A stretch of 64,000 bases of DNA, taken from the NCBI GenBank assembly GCA_013399895.1, contig VXBA01001271.1, forward strand, positions 194,567 to 258,566, in the 5' to 3' direction. Position 1 is the stretch's first letter, and each line of letters starts with the position of its first letter. A model generated the notes under the pieces. It was not told the origin of the DNA, did no database searches, and saw only the letters and a program-made list of their open reading frames with translations. The position numbers and the translations under genes are program-made. Positions 39,501 to 53,279 of this stretch are shown here, piece after piece. Origin of the DNA: Serilophus lunatus. Its lineage: Eukaryota; Chordata; Aves; Passeriformes; Eurylaimidae.

Positions 39501-42500
39501 TTATAGCACCAAACAAGTACTGAACTTTGTCAAACCAATGTTACAAGTGGGCTGCAGGTGAAATTTCACAAGACCTTCAGTCTCTGAAGGACTTATACTC
39601 TGATTAAGATGTATTGAATCATTACTTATTCAGTGAGAGGCAGTTAAGTTCTTCTTAATAAAAATTCAAGCAAAAAGCTTTGTCTTTAAGGTCCAAAGAA
39701 ATTATCTTCCTTTTAAGTGAAAAACTGTCCTCTAAAACCAAAGGTAGGGAAATGAGTCCCTCTTATGGTTTCATACCATCATCCAAGCTCATAGGGTGTT
39801 CAGGATGTCAGTTAAAATATCTTTCTCATACCTTTCACCCGTACTGATTGGATCACGTGTATATTCTGCAAATACATCTCTCTCCACTGATGTCCATGGC
39901 GCTGTGCCAGGAAATACCAGGACTGATTCTAACCCGTAGCACACTTACTAAATAATAATTTAGTACTACAGCCTTTATAGAAAAAGAATATTTGACCAAG
40001 TGAACTTTTAAAGTGGACTAGTTAGGCAATATGAATTTTAGTCTCTGAAGTGGATGATGGTGTTTTGTGCACAGTCTTGAGATTCACAAAGAGAGTATTG
40101 CGATTTATATTCCCCAACGATAGAACTGTTGCTCATGGCAGACAAAAGCCAGGTGCCTCCTCATGCATCACAGTGAGCACATGGAAACAAAATATCACTT
40201 TGCCAAACTTACTTGATTATTGCAAAATTCTTTTCCCTAATATCTCTGTTTCCCGTAGCAGTTGATAGGAAAAAGTAGGACTAATCAGCTAAAATGTTTT
40301 CTTTTCCGCATGAGGATTAAAACTTCATGGAGTGCTTTCAATTCAAATGTTCTTGAATACCTACGGCTGTAGCTTATTGAATAAAATGAGTGTAAACTAG
40401 AAAAATGTATGGGTTTACTTCTTTCATTAATCAGAAGAATAAATTGCATTAAGATGTTGATGCTTTCCTGGACCAGAAAACAAATGATTCTGTGAACAAC
40501 AAATAGGAAATAACACCTTCTAACAGACGCTGCCAAGAGCCATGAACATCAGAGGTAAATGAATAATCACCAACAGAGCAGAACAGCCATTAGACATAAT
40601 GATAGAAAACCTCCTTTCACACTCACAGACGTCAAGCTTTCTGTGCAGTTACAACTTGGCAGAAGCAAACAATTGGCTTTAAAACAAGACAAAGAAGTGC
40701 TTCAAGTGAGTGGACTGTGAATGAATTCAGCTGTTCTGTTTGGAACAGCGAGTGAACGAGATCATATGCTTTTATACCCTTCAATGAAAATTCAACATAA
40801 GAAAAAACCACACTGTTTACTAAACTGAGCAAGAACTACCCAAAATATTCAACTCTCTTGCATTTCTTTTGAGGCAGAGCTACTAAAACCTCTCAAGAGC
40901 ATCTTGAGATTTGTGTCCCTCATGAGAGGGGTGCAGAGAAATGGGGGCTGAGGGTTGTATCACAAGCTAATGAAGAGCAAGAGGAGGTTAAGGGGGATCC
41001 CTGTATATGTCTTCTTCCATTATATCTACTTTGCTCTGATGGAGTAGAACTGATTTCTTAAGTATCACTCACACAAGTGAGAGGAGAGTAATTTCATGTC
41101 CTGTGTGGCTCAGAATTCTTTAAGCATTATTTGTTTTAGTATTTCATTTATAAGCTACTTTTATTTCATGAAGGAAGTTGCCAAAGAAGATAGAGGATGT
41201 TACTTGGTAGCTTGTTACCTAGTAAGAGATACTGACTGCAGAATGGAGAATTTAGAAAGACAGGAAGTGTGCTGGGAGACAGAGAGCAACCGATAATAAA
41301 AAAATGCAAAATTTCTTTGGAAAAGTTCTCCCCTTGCTTTTGTTTCCGATTCAGTTAAGTCTTTCAAAGGATTGGCTGTTAATTCATCCTACCTTCTCCA
41401 TCAGGCTGCAGCAATGGCTTTCCCAGTGAACTCTTGCATTAGTCAAGTATCATGAATGACAGGCCTGTCTTTGTTAAGTTTGAAATAGGAAAAACACGAA
41501 CAAAAGAGAGAAAAAAAAATAAACTGAATAGAAATAAAATGAAGAGAGGAGATGATTGCGAACCTGAGATTTTAAAAACTCAGTTTGGGCATCCTTGCAG
41601 TCAGATTGCTTTGTGGGGGCAATGAGGAATGATGCCAGCACCTCTAAGAAGGAAAACTAATTTCCCAAACTCCCTGGCTCTCAGTATTTGTTCTACAAGT
41701 ACTGAGTACAAGTTGATCAACCTGACCCTTGCCATTGCAATGTCAGAGAAGGACACTGTCCCTTGTTACTCCTGGCTGATCACAGTGACAGCTATGTCAG
41801 TCACCCGTGTATCAAGACAATGCTTTGGGTACTTCAAACACAATTTGCAATTCAAAGATTTTCTCTTCCTACTTCTGTGCTAAGTCAGAACCAAAGTGAA
41901 TACTTGGAGTTCAGTTTCACCATTGAGTTCTCCCTGGATTACCTAAACTGGGAAAAAGCATTTTTCTTTATCTTTGCCAACAACTGGCTTTTGTCAACAA
42001 ATTTATGGGAGACATTTGCAGGTTGAGCTTGATTTTCTGTTGTTTTTTTTTTAATTTTCATTCAGCAAGGCATTTAAAACTATAACGAATTTTTAAAGCA
42101 TTTTGCATGCCCCAGCTATAGAGACTTACGTGGTTTACACAAAGAATCAACCTCATGGAATTTTGACTGTTCTTCTATTCTTACAATATACTTAACAGTA
42201 CATAAGCTCTACAAATATACTTCCTGTAGGCTCCAAGTTTGATTCTCTTAATGGAAAAAAAGTAGCTTAATTTCCCTGCTTATATTAAATATAAGTATGC
42301 GTATATGTTAAAAACCATATTTCCTAATTTTTTACCTGTTGCTAGTGGATGATATAATTCCTTACTTTATGCAGTAATTCCCTCAGTAAGAATATCTTGC
42401 AAGTACTTTTAGTTTTTCTCTATTCATTTGTTCAAACCAGCAGAATAACTTGTCCTGCATTACTAAGTTATTAAACTACACTCACTAGAACCCTTTTTGT

Positions 42501-45500
42501 CAGGGCACAGGGCTCCTGGAAATAAAATTGTTCCTCTACTCTCCTAAAACAGAGAAATCTGAGAAGACCAAAATCAAGCAGGAGCCTCCTACTGTTATTT
42601 CCTATTTTGTCAATTATATCTGGCATTTAAAAACAAACAAACAACAAAAACCCCCCATCAAAAAACTCCAATTCAACAACATCTTTAAATGTGTCTTGAA
42701 ACATAGATCCTTCTGATTGCTGAGACAGATGCTTTTCCACAGAGAGATTCCCCAGAGAAAACCAATGTGCATTTGGCCCTCTGGACTAGATTGACTGTAC
42801 TGGCTCCCTGGGAACCAGCCTCTGCAAAAAGCAATAGTTTGTTCTGAATCTCTGAGCAGTCCTTGGCTGATACTTCAAGACCTTTTCTGACAACCATGGT
42901 GTGATGTCTCCTTTGAAGACCAGTTTTTCCTGAGTCACACAGCATTCTAAATCACTGAGCAGCCATGGAAGTAGAGATACCTATTTTGCCCAAAACATGA
43001 CATGAAATTAAAAAACACTGTCACAACAATTAAGGCACTGTGAGGCAATACATGTGTATAAAGCTGTCTCCTTGTCTGTATTTGTGATGACTGATTTACT
43101 TTGGTAATCTCTGACTCCATTTTCCAAAGGAAATGTCTTAGTTTGTTTCCTCTGTTGTTTCCTTCACCTTGCTTAAGTGCTGGATTAAATGCAGAAATAT
43201 CATTTTCCTCATGGGCTTCTTGGGTTGATCACCTTAGTATTTGAATGCATCATATATTTAATGTAATGACAATCGTAAAATTGACTGGTGTTGCCATGTT
43301 TGATTTACAACTGGGAAAATGAAGCAAAAGACGGTTGCAGAGACCAGAATAGCTGGTAATCATTAAAGCCTGAGTGATGAGGGACCCTAGGGAGATGCCT
43401 GAAGACCAATATTTAACAGTCTCTAGCTCCCCCTGCTTTCTGCCCATCCTGCTGCTGTGCAGCGCAGCAGAGTCACCCTCTCCTGTCATATTTCACCTCT
43501 TGCTTTGTTCTCTGGATGCCGCTAAAAATCTCCCTCCTAAATTTAGTCTGATCACAAAGGTTCAGTTTGATAACCTCATGCAAATGAAAGCATTCCTTAG
43601 CCCAGATAATCCCACTGACTTCAGTAAGAGTAATAGCATAGGGATTCATATATCAATAAACAGGAGAAAAAAATAGAGGAGTTGAAAATATATTTTCAAA
43701 ATATATTTTGTGTTGCATCTTGGCTGTGAAACAAATATGCATTTTCTAGCAGTCAATTCATATTATATGGACTACTAAAACAAATGTAACAGATGACAAG
43801 ACCTGCACACAGACTCATATTTGTGGGCAATAAATCACACAGGGAGTGAAGAACAGTGTGTTGCTGTTTCAAGGAAACAATGATCATGCAGCTTCAGAGC
43901 TCAGTGTTGGATTAAATGCACAAGTTCTGGAAAAACAAGGCATTTCTTGGCTCCATCATTCATCTTTTTGTCTGGTTATTTATTTGCAGTTTGTGTATGA
44001 TTAGCTGGGCAGACAATGAGGGAATAATAAACAGCATTGAGTTACAAAGACCAGCTTTCCAAAAGCTGGGCTGTGCTACTGTTCGGACGAGACACCTCAA
44101 GAACAGCAGAACTTTGATGTCTTACTTGAGCAGCTGTATCCTAAATCCTGGGAACAAACTCTGCAACAGAGGCTTGGAAGGCTGCAAGGGGAAGGCCCTT
44201 GTCTCGTTTGGCATATTTCTTATAAGTTTTCCCTAAGCATTTTCTATATTTCACTACTGGAATTGAGTGCACTAACTGAACTCTGAACTTTATGTTGTGT
44301 TTGGAGGGCAGGAGGATCAATGCCTACTTTTTAGTCCAACCTAAACTCAAAAGCCACTGCAATCTTTTTATAGTATACATTAAAAATATTAAGGCAAAAG
44401 TTTCCATTTCCCCTGGTTTACAGCCAAAGTTTTTAATAAATTACCAAGCCTATTAAATTCCCATGTTAGAGTCTCTGCTTCTGACAAGAAGTGTGAAAAG
44501 TCACTGCCAAGGTAGTGGCAGAACTGTATGCCACAATGATCCTTAACCATCAAAAGGGGTTTTGCTTCCTCTCAGACTTGCAAGATTGAGTCAAAATTTA
44601 ATAGGAAATATCTGTACCATGCTTTAGGACAGACATTTTTCATTGACAACTTTGGTTAATGACCACAGTAATCAAGACAATGTCTATATCAAATATCCAT
44701 CTTATCTGATGTTCCCAGTGTTGGAAAAGAAAAGCTCTCCTAACCCGGTCAGTAACAAGTCTCTCAGATATCTCAATGCCAGATTAAAATACTTTGTTAT
44801 TGTTGCTTTCAGATCAGGTAGCCCCATAAAAAAACTTAGTTTAGCTGCATTTTGAGAACTCCTAACTGGCACTCTAACCTTTTCCTTCCACACTTTCAAC
44901 TCCAAAAGGATCTACTGTTTTCGTTTTTTACTGCCTATGTGGAGAGTACTGTATGTAATCACTGGGATTACATACAGCACATACATACAGCCTGAGAGTT
45001 TTCACTCAGTCCAAATGTAGTGATTCTCCTTTTAAAAAAACAGATGTAGGTAGGTAAACAACTCAACATGCAATTCAGAGAGGAGAACTTACTGTTTTCA
45101 AGAAAAAAAGAAAGTGATTGGAAAGAGGAAATGAAAAGATGAGCAGGAAAGAAAGGATATTTTGTGAAGCTGCCTGAAGAGAACACAAAGCAGCGTTGCT
45201 GTAGAGCTTTATAATGTTTAGTAGTTCATAATAAAACTATTCAGGGCCTAAGTCTGCATACCTATTTCCAGGTGACTCACCTCTGTTAACTTGGAATGCT
45301 CCCAGACTGAAGCTTTAGTGTTCTCTCTCTGAGTTGAGTATCTTCCCGCTGTATGCTAAGCCAGATAGCTTGTATTTCCCTTTGCAGACCAAGATTATCC
45401 ATCCAAAGTCAACATCAACCTCTGGCATGCAGTAGTGAATCACTAACAGGGTTATTAAACTGTCCACAGGGCTGGCAGCAATGTATTTGTGTCTCTTGAT

Positions 45501-46390
45501 ATTGTTTAAAGCTATAGAAACATTTTTCACTGCAGGAGTAAAACATCTGGATATAGTTCCATTCTCAAGAAAGGACCAGCTTTTTTCAGTGGAACCTGTT
45601 TTGGGGAAAATGTGGATGAACTTGGCATCTTTGTAATCATAAATGCTTTCAGACAAGCTTTGATCTTGGTACTCCATGAAATGCATTTTGCTGGGAGACT
45701 TTGCAGAAACACAGAATTAGGCTGTTCTGATTTTCTAAGGTCACATGGATGACTAGCAACAGACTTTGACACACCATTTTTTACATCTCTAATTAAGAAA
45801 AACACCTTGGTTAACTGCTTACTTCCAGATATACTATATAGTCAGCATTGTTAACTGCTGCATCTCTTTGTATCTGGAAGGCGATGATTAAAATAGAAAG
45901 ATCTAGAAGTAAAAGAAAATTGATAAGGGAAATTCATACCAAAAATATTTGTAATCCTCTCATTCCTGCAGAAAAATAAGCTTAGATTGCAAATATAGGT
46001 ACCAGATAAACCAACATAACTACTTATCATTTAAATGTGCTATTCTCATCATTCTAAAAGCCCCATATATTAATAAAAAATCACCTCGATATCCATTAAA
46101 AATAATAACAAATTAAACATCTAATAAATATTTTGAACAGTATGGTTGAAGATTTTTATATACAGTTCATCACTTGTTTAAAAGTTGTATTCCACCACAA
46201 AAGTGCTTCGTATCCTGAATTGCATAAACTCAGTGTAGAAATAAAAGACAACAGTAAATATCATCACTCAGGCTGCTGAAGAAGCCCATGGACGAACAGT
46301 GCATACGTACAAAGTAGGGGTCACATTTTATGGGTATAAACAAGATGATTGGGAGGAAAAACCTTGAATTTTCAAGCTCAAAGGCTGCCT
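36559..46390. other. Intergenic, no gene recognised
   Basis: AT-rich DNA with chance reading frames. The longest is a minus-strand frame of 133 codons at 39115-39516 with no recognised domain. Small structures include the hairpin at 44949-44977 and an AT-rich repeated AAAATATATTTT motif at 43685-43710. A pair of overlapping minus-strand frames at 45315-45805 is discussed as a finding. Confidence 0.55.
44949..44977. repeat. Perfect 12-bp inverted repeat with a 5-nt loop
   Basis: CTGTATGTAATC, then ACTGG, then the exact reverse complement GATTACATACAG. No T run follows, and there is nothing to suggest a terminator or an RNA gene. Confidence 0.9.
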
Positions 46391-46606
46391 CAGAGATCCT
46401 TTAATAACTGAAACCAAATTGAACAAGTCACTAAATGACTGAACTAAAAGTTGTATGATTAAAAGGAAAAATACATAGACTTACGAACACTATGATTTCA
46501 TTAAAACTAGACATAACTCTATGTATTTTTCCTTTTAAGCATACAACTTTTAGTTCAGTCATTTAGTGACTTGTTCAATTTGGTCTCAGTTATTAAAAGA
46601 TCTCTG
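46391..46606. repeat. Long near-perfect inverted repeat (two 88-bp arms, 40-nt spacer)
   Basis: The left arm (46391-46478) and the reverse complement of the right arm (46519-46606) agree at 85 of 88 positions with no gaps. The mismatches are at 46399, 46412 and 46458. The spacer is 46479-46518. The outer ends begin CAGAGATC on each side, and similarity stops abruptly there. A 3-bp CCT flanks both arms (46388-46390 and 46607-46609), which may be chance. Transcribed on either strand this would fold into a long hairpin; on the minus strand two of the three mismatches become G-U pairs. It could be a palindromic non-autonomous DNA transposon, a recent inverted duplication or a source of small RNA. 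Nothing in the sequence decides between these. Confidence 0.95.
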
Positions 46607-49600
46607 CCTGAACATGTTTTAACATCCCAAGGGCTTGCCTCAAATATGTTCCTATTACTTAATAAAATTGAATAAGAATATCTTCAATCCTTCATTTTCA
46701 TACTTAATTTGTACATTTAAGTAAAAGGAAGCAAAGGGTTGAAGGATGACAATGGCTCCATTTGCTGCTGTGCCACCCTGGTTTGCGCCTGTACTGGCAG
46801 TGTGTTGTGCTTGCTGCTCAGCATTATGCTCGCCTGGTTTAGAGTGTGCCATAACGCTTTTTCAAAAAACCTGGAAAGAGCATGTTTTTACTGTAAACAT
46901 CAGGACAGAAATGTGCTGACTGCAGAAGGATAAAAGTTTCTGTAAAACAGAGATGCAGAAACTAATATTTCTATGTATGTGCTCTAAACACACAGCACTT
47001 GCTTATGCAGAATTGTTGGCAAACTGTGGTCCTGTAGAAGGAAAATAATGCTGGTGTGCCTGTCGTACTGTATTTTGGTGTCTTCTATTATGATTCCCTG
47101 CAAGATCTAAAGCAGTGCCTTCTGTTGTTTCATCCATCTTGTTTAGCGGCTAATCCACAGATGGCTGCAAAATGATAGCTGATGTTCAAACCGAGACATC
47201 CTTTAATTTAAAGATACTGCACATCGAAACCAGAAGTGGTCAGACCAATCTGCTTGAATGTATTCCACGTCAGCAGGTGGGGAAAACTTTGGGTCAGTTA
47301 AAAAGATGCCACACAGAAAACTATTGGCAGGACAGTACAGAGCACATGAATGATTTAGTGAGATTTCATCCCTTGAAACACTGTCCTCTTTGTTTAAACA
47401 AAAGTTAGCTTTTCAGGACACAATGGAGAGAAATTTGTACCTTTTCTATTCTGCTACTAAATAAGACCATGTCGTTGTCTTACATGCTGTAGTTTTCCAA
47501 CAACAGAACAAGCACTCAGGGAAAATGGACTCATTATCCCTTTGTACGGAAGATTCTGATAAATGCCCAGCCTGATCTGCTCTGCTAAATAGAGTAAGGA
47601 GACCAGAGCTTTAAGAACTCAAATGCTGCTCAAGGTGTGATGTATCTGTTTGGCACTAGCATCACATAACCTCCCTCCACAATGTCAGGCTCTTGTTCTG
47701 CAAGTGTTTCTGTGGGTTTTCCTGTATGCAGAGATTTTTTGAGATTTTCTCCCATCCACAGTTTTATACTCTTGGATAAATTACTTTTTAATCAGAATCA
47801 CCACTTACCAAAGTCATTACTGGATGACTCTGCCAAAATTCATAGTGCCACTTCTTTGTCCAGAGCATTTGAAATCCTTTCCAGAGGAGATCTAATCACA
47901 TAAGGCAGCCGGCTTTGACTTTCCCTGGTTTTTTTTCCCCAACTCCTGATTCCCATCGCAGCTCACAGCATGGCTAGCACAGGTCCTCCTTTGCAACCCA
48001 CACACGTCCACACATCTCCACTGCTGGGGTGGGCATCTGGGACATGGAGGGAGCAACAGCGAGATGCAGAGCTATGGGGAGGTGGGAGAGTGCATTGCTT
48101 CCCTGGAATGGGCCCAAATCTGGAGACAATTTGCTTAGCAGAAACGTGGGTAGTGCTGACTGTGGATACTCAGAGGCTCACTTCATTGTTACGGGTGTTT
48201 GTGTGCATCATACAGGTCTGCTGTGCAAAAGCTGAGTCCTGTACCTCCATGTACCTCATTTGGCAAAAGCAACATTTGATTTTTCTAGAGAAAGTTTCAG
48301 AGAACAGGTAAGTGTGAATAGGGTTTTGTGAGTAGAAATCTGAGGCAAAATCTTGAAGCGTGTGAGTTGTCTACCAGCACACTGAGTTCCGCTGTGGTCT
48401 GTGTGGTCATTCATACCACAAGGAGATGAGGTTAATGCAAACCCACACGGGCACAGTGTCACCGACCGTCATTTTACAGCACTATAGAAATCACTTGGAA
48501 AGAGCAGTTGATATCAGACTGCAGGTCATGGCTAACTATACTCCACTTTCCTCCCACATGTATGTATTGACCCATACGATCCTGTGCTATGCCAAGTTTT
48601 GGGGGACATGGTTCAACATAAAGATGAAACATTGCTCCTTCTCTTGCTGCCTTTTAATCCACACCTTCCTCCAACCTACGGCTGCACACCATTGAAAAGG
48701 CTGTGTGGAGCAGTGTGTTTCAACTGCTGTGGTGACACCCCTTCACTCCAGAGGGGTTAAGCAATTTTAGGATCTTTACCTCAATGTAACTTTCCAGTTT
48801 ACTCTATGTGAATTATCTCTTTACATACACCAGTATTATCTCAGAAAGCATGCCTTCCTCCAGCTATGAAATATTTTTTTATGTTTCTAATTCTGCCAAG
48901 AAATCCTAAAGGGAATATTTTTATGATATGGTAAGGTTGTAAATTTTAAAAAGAAATGAGGATTGAATTTGAAATATAATTGCCAAATGCCCTCTCTAAA
49001 TCTGATAACCTGACACAATCAGTGGCTCTAGGAGGGGACTGATAGTGAGTAGATGACAATGTTTTAAAATTTACTGTGAATGCAACTGAACTGTGCACTG
49101 AGGTATGTCTGCCATCTCTGCATGTTTGTCATCTGAATAACATGTAATCAAGACACTGCCTACCTTTAATAACTAAAGATCTGATGACAATTCCTACAAG
49201 CTTAGATTTAGTGTTAGTGTTCTGTCTGGGCTTCACTTCAGTTAATCCAGCCTGATCTACAGTTTCAGCAACTTTCCCAAGCCCTGTGGCTCTGTGATAT
49301 AGTGAGACTGCCTGTGATAGAGTTGCATCCTCCAATGCCAGCCCCAAGATCGGGGTAATTGTTTGAATGAGGAGAGGGTGGGGGTATGCCGAGGGTCAGA
49401 AGGGTATTTCTAACTGAATTTCTTTAATTTTTCATCAAAAAAATGTCTGTGAGAATAGCCATGGTACACTTAATGAGAAGGACAGGAGACAAAGGATGTC
49501 AAGGGCACAGCAAGATCCTAACTGTCTTCTGATGAGCAGTGGCATAAATAAGAACAACCCTCCATGGAAGTCAGTGGGGTGGATTTACACTTTTGTTGAC

Positions 49601-52084
49601 AAGAGAGAAATGATTCTCACACCCAAGGTGTCATTGTTAACGTAGGTGCCTGTTTTGTAGCCTGGTTCCTGGTGTATGTTTGTGAGCACTGTAGAGTACT
49701 GTAGAGCTATTGATTGGAAAAGAGAGTTTTGTCTCACCTGCCACTGCTTTGTGATTTTGTTTCTGTGTTTGTTTTGCAGACAGCCAAATCCTTTCCTCCC
49801 AGTGTCACTGAGCCATAGACAAACACTATGGTATTGGGACACTACAAAGGATATGTTTTGACAGTTTAATCACACAGGGTAGAGATGAGCTTTGGGCACT
49901 GGCATGGTCCCAAGAAAATTCGGGTTTTTTTTTCTTTTAACCTGATACTTCTTTGTTAAACAGCTAGCATGCTTTCAGACTTCCCAACAGCTGCCACCAG
50001 TCATGGCTGACCCTGCTGTCCCAATGGCTGTATGTCCCAGTGTTGCTTAACTGGGTCAATGAGAAGCCCCACTGGGTAAAGGAAGCTGGAGGGTCTTGTG
50101 TGGTTCCACAGTGTTTCACATAGAAGAATAGAACAAACTCAAAGTGAACATGCCTTCAATCCTGCCTTTGTGAAAAACGGAGAGATGTTTTCATCTTCAT
50201 TTTCTGTTTATCTGACTAAAGGTAGAGAAGATGGCAAAATGGATTTTTTTACCTGGAAGGAATTTCCAGTATTTTGGGATTTGGTTTTTATCTTCAAGAA
50301 TATTAAAAGGAGAAATAGAAACATTTATCACAAAGGTGTTCCTGAATAATTTTGGAGCAAGGAGTGCTTCTGATTTTGCCGTCACAGATATATAGTTTAG
50401 GCAGTATGTGCAGAGACCATGGGGTCATCTAGTAGTTAACAACAGCAGCTATAAAGCATGGAACAGCTGAGGAAACCACATAAATGAATGCTGAAGTCAT
50501 GTAGACAAGTCATTTAATTTGGGTCTTCTGGTAGAAGACTATAGAATTTACTATTTTTATTTCTAAATTAAATAGTAAATTAAACTCAGAATTTTTATAA
50601 GGAAATTTTCAACTCTGTGGGAGATATGTGTCATTGGAAAAGCAGTTGGCTTGAATCTTTTTTCCTATACAGCTAAGAAGCATTTTCTTTTCATCCTTTT
50701 CATTGTGATGCTCCAGAAGAATAAAATCTTGCCCACATTTCAGCCCACCCTCAAGAGAGAAACAAACACTTGCTGTGACAGGAGTCAGATCCCATAACAC
50801 ATAGTCAGGGACTTCTTTATCAGAAAAATCTTAATCTTTGTTTCTTTCCTGACTCGCTGACACGGCCTTGGGACCTTATAAATCTTGGAGACTACTCAAC
50901 TCTTGGAAATGCAGCCAAGAGAGCTCTTGTTGAATGCATTCCCTGAAGTTTTACCTAAGGAAGGAGGCAGAATATACTGGCTCTTTCAGAATACATCTTT
51001 TTTTAACCCTTTGGCTGTATTGTAGTGTTCTCCAGTTTTCTTTCAGCATCTGTCTAAGCAATGTACACCGGCGGATTGTTAGGGAAAGTTTCAGAAAAAG
51101 GGTTGCTCGCTGGAGGGGAGTTGCACAGACCCAAGTGATGTTTTCTCTTTTCACTACCTTGTGGGGTCACTTGCAGCCAACTTGGAGAAGCAGCAGGTAG
51201 GGATACACACTGTGGAAGCAGTCCTTTCAGGTTTCTTTTGTTATAGCACGTTATCCCCAGGGAAAAGATTGTGATCTGATGTCTATTTGATTTCTTTATT
51301 TTCTTTTTTTGCTTTCTAAAGCAGGAACAGCAGGTCACTTTCAGGCAGGAGACAGGCAATATACTGTTCTTCATGCTCCTTTATGTGCTCGTAGTGGGAG
51401 CACACATCTGCAGTGAGAAGAATTTGTACAAGTTACTTTTATATTTCTATGTTTGGGCCTGCTAGGGGGCTGGATGGAAGTAAGAATGGCCTGAAGGTTG
51501 GTTTTCCTTGGGCACTCTGCTGTACTCAAAGAGTAGGTGTCTGATAGATATTGGCTTTGTTTGGTGTCATGGTTCTTGACATGACCCAATCATCAGGGCT
51601 AGCAGGCAATTTTTTTTCCCTGTGTTATTTTGTTGCATTTTGTTGTTTGGTTTTGTATACATTGCAGGCTCCAGCTTAGATAATTTGATAGTTACTGTTT
51701 TTTTACCCTTATATGTCTTAACCTGTGAAATCTAGCTTTACTTACATGTCTGTCTTTTTGCCTTTCTAGCTCTTGTAAGCTTTTTCACTTATATCCTTTT
51801 AAGGGGTATAAATGTTCCTTTAAAGGTGAATATTTATTTTAAAAGTGTGGAACACATTTCTCTACGTTTTTCTTCTGGCTGAGGGTAAAGATTTTGGTTA
51901 CTTTCAGCTCTTCAGACAGCAGTAAATTCCTTTCTCCTTCCACAATCAAGATTCTGTATAATCTCAGACCAATAGATTTTACTGATCAGTTCCCTTAGCT
52001 TCTTTAAATTTGCTTTTGTGAAATCTAAAAACTCAGCAAAAGACGTACTGTTATTTATTCTTTGATTTTAAATATAAGCTGAAT
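46607..52084. other. Intergenic, no gene recognised
   Basis: No gene or recognisable repeat could be supported. A 12-bp inverted repeat (AATTTACTATTT and its complement) lies at 50545-50581 with a 13-nt spacer. Reading frames are short and lack recognisable domains. Confidence 0.55.
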
Positions 52085-52840
52085 TAATTTCCGCACAGAA
52101 TTACATATAGAAAAGTTAGAAAAGACCATAGAGATCATCAAGTCCAACTTTTTACCCAGCTTAACAACCTATCCAACACCAATCCATCATCTAAACCATC
52201 TAAACCATGTCACTAAGTTCATCATCCAACCTATCGTTAAACACCTCTGGGGACAGTGTCTCCACCACCTCCCTGGGAAGCCCATTCCAGTGGGAAATCA
52301 CTCTCTCTGTGAAAAAGTTTCTCCTGATATCCAACCTAAACCTCCCCTGACGCAGCCTAAGACTGTGTCCTCTCGTCCTGTCACTGGGAGCCTGAGAGAA
52401 GAGACCGACCCCCGCCTGACTACAACCTCCTTTCAGGTAGTTACAGACAGCAATAAGGTCACCCCTGAGCCTCCTCTTCTCCAGGCTGAACAACCCCAGC
52501 TCCCTCAGCCGCTCCTCATAGGGCTTGTGCTCCAGCCCCTTCACCATCCTCGTTGCCCTTCTCTGGACACATTCCAGCAACTCAACATCTTTCTTAAACT
52601 GAGGGGCCCAGAACTGGACACAGTACTCGAGCTGTGGCCTGACCAGTGCCAAGTACAAAGGAAGAACAGCTTCCCTGGTCCTACTGGCAACACTATTGTT
52701 GATGCAGGCCAGGATGCCATTGGCCTTCTTGTCTGCCTGGGCACACTGCTGGCTCATATTCAGTTTCCTATCAACCAGCACTCCCAAGTCCCTCTCCACC
52801 TGGCCAATCTCCAGCCACACCGACCCCAGCCTGTAATTCT
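52085..52840 (-). mobile_element. CR1 LINE 3' part: RT C-terminus and 3' end
   Basis: The minus strand has an open frame ending at 52200 that encodes the C-terminal CR1 ORF2 region. It includes YRLGSVWLEIGQVERDLGVL, NMSQQCAQADKKANGIL, LVRPQLEYCVQFW, the CVQRRATRMVKGL stretch, ELGLFSLEKRRLRGDLI and FTERVISHWNGLPREVVE. These are conserved in avian CR1, and the frame is uninterrupted, so this copy is much younger than the one at 2.2 kb. The 3' end lies at about 52085-52200, including the segment that reads TTGGACTTGATGATCTCTAT on the minus strand and an ATTCTGTG end. The element is cut at about 52840, where homology stops and the oppositely oriented CR1 5' part begins. Confidence 0.93.
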
Positions 52841-53279
52841 GCAGGAAGCAGGAACTCAGAGCTTGGTGTGGGCAATTTAAACCAAGCCAGAGCATGGAGC
52901 CTCCATTTCCCAGCATCCTCTGGCCTTGGAAGCAGGAACCCGGAGCTCAGTGAGGGCGTTGCTCCAGTATTTAAGGCTTAGGGCTTGTAGGGAGCGCGGT
53001 GACCTGGAGTGCAGCGAACAGGAGCAGACAAACAGGGTCGCACAGAGGGTGTCGTAGAGAGGCAGTTTGCGTGGCAGTTCACGCAGGCAGGGCAAGCAGG
53101 TGGGGCTGCAGGAGCTGATTAGGTAGGTGAGGTTGTCTTTTTGGTTTTTCTTTCTCCCTGGCTCCCTCCTCCCACCAGTAATGGTGAATAAACGATTGAA
53201 AACTAAGTAAAAACAGTGTGCTTGTTCAAACAGCACCTATGTTGAGAGATGCAGCTGTGCAGACCTCTGGCTGCTGGGA
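52841..53279 (+). mobile_element. CR1 5' untranslated / promoter region, opposite orientation
   Basis: GC-richer sequence runs between the junction with the antisense CR1 3' part and the start of ORF1-like coding sequence. It has two imperfect tandem units of about 84 bp, marked by the identical GGAAGCAGGAAC at 52844-52855 and 52928-52939. A TATTTAAGG stretch lies at about 52971. The words CAGTTTGCGTGGCAGTTCAC and GGCAGGGCAAGCAGGTGG (about 53061-53105) look like the 5' region usual for avian CR1. It is the leader of the ORF1 remnant at 53280-54262. Confidence 0.6.

Noticed and set aside
39115..39516. Minus-strand frame of 133 codons
   Set aside because: No recognisable domain, no splice or promoter context, and a length that can arise by chance in 64 kb.
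50934..51200. Plus-strand frame ending before a GTAGGG donor-like site, considered as an exon
   Set aside because: The product resembles no family I know, no matching acceptor-bounded partner exon was seen, and single donor-like sites are frequent.
51880..52060. Stretch with words reminiscent of an old LINE in antisense
   Set aside because: Similarity was too vague to name a family, and it may only reflect AT-rich composition.
52290..52880. Plus-strand open frame of 196 codons
   Set aside because: It is the antisense shadow of the CR1 reverse-transcriptase region on the minus strand, a normal effect of codon bias in CR1.
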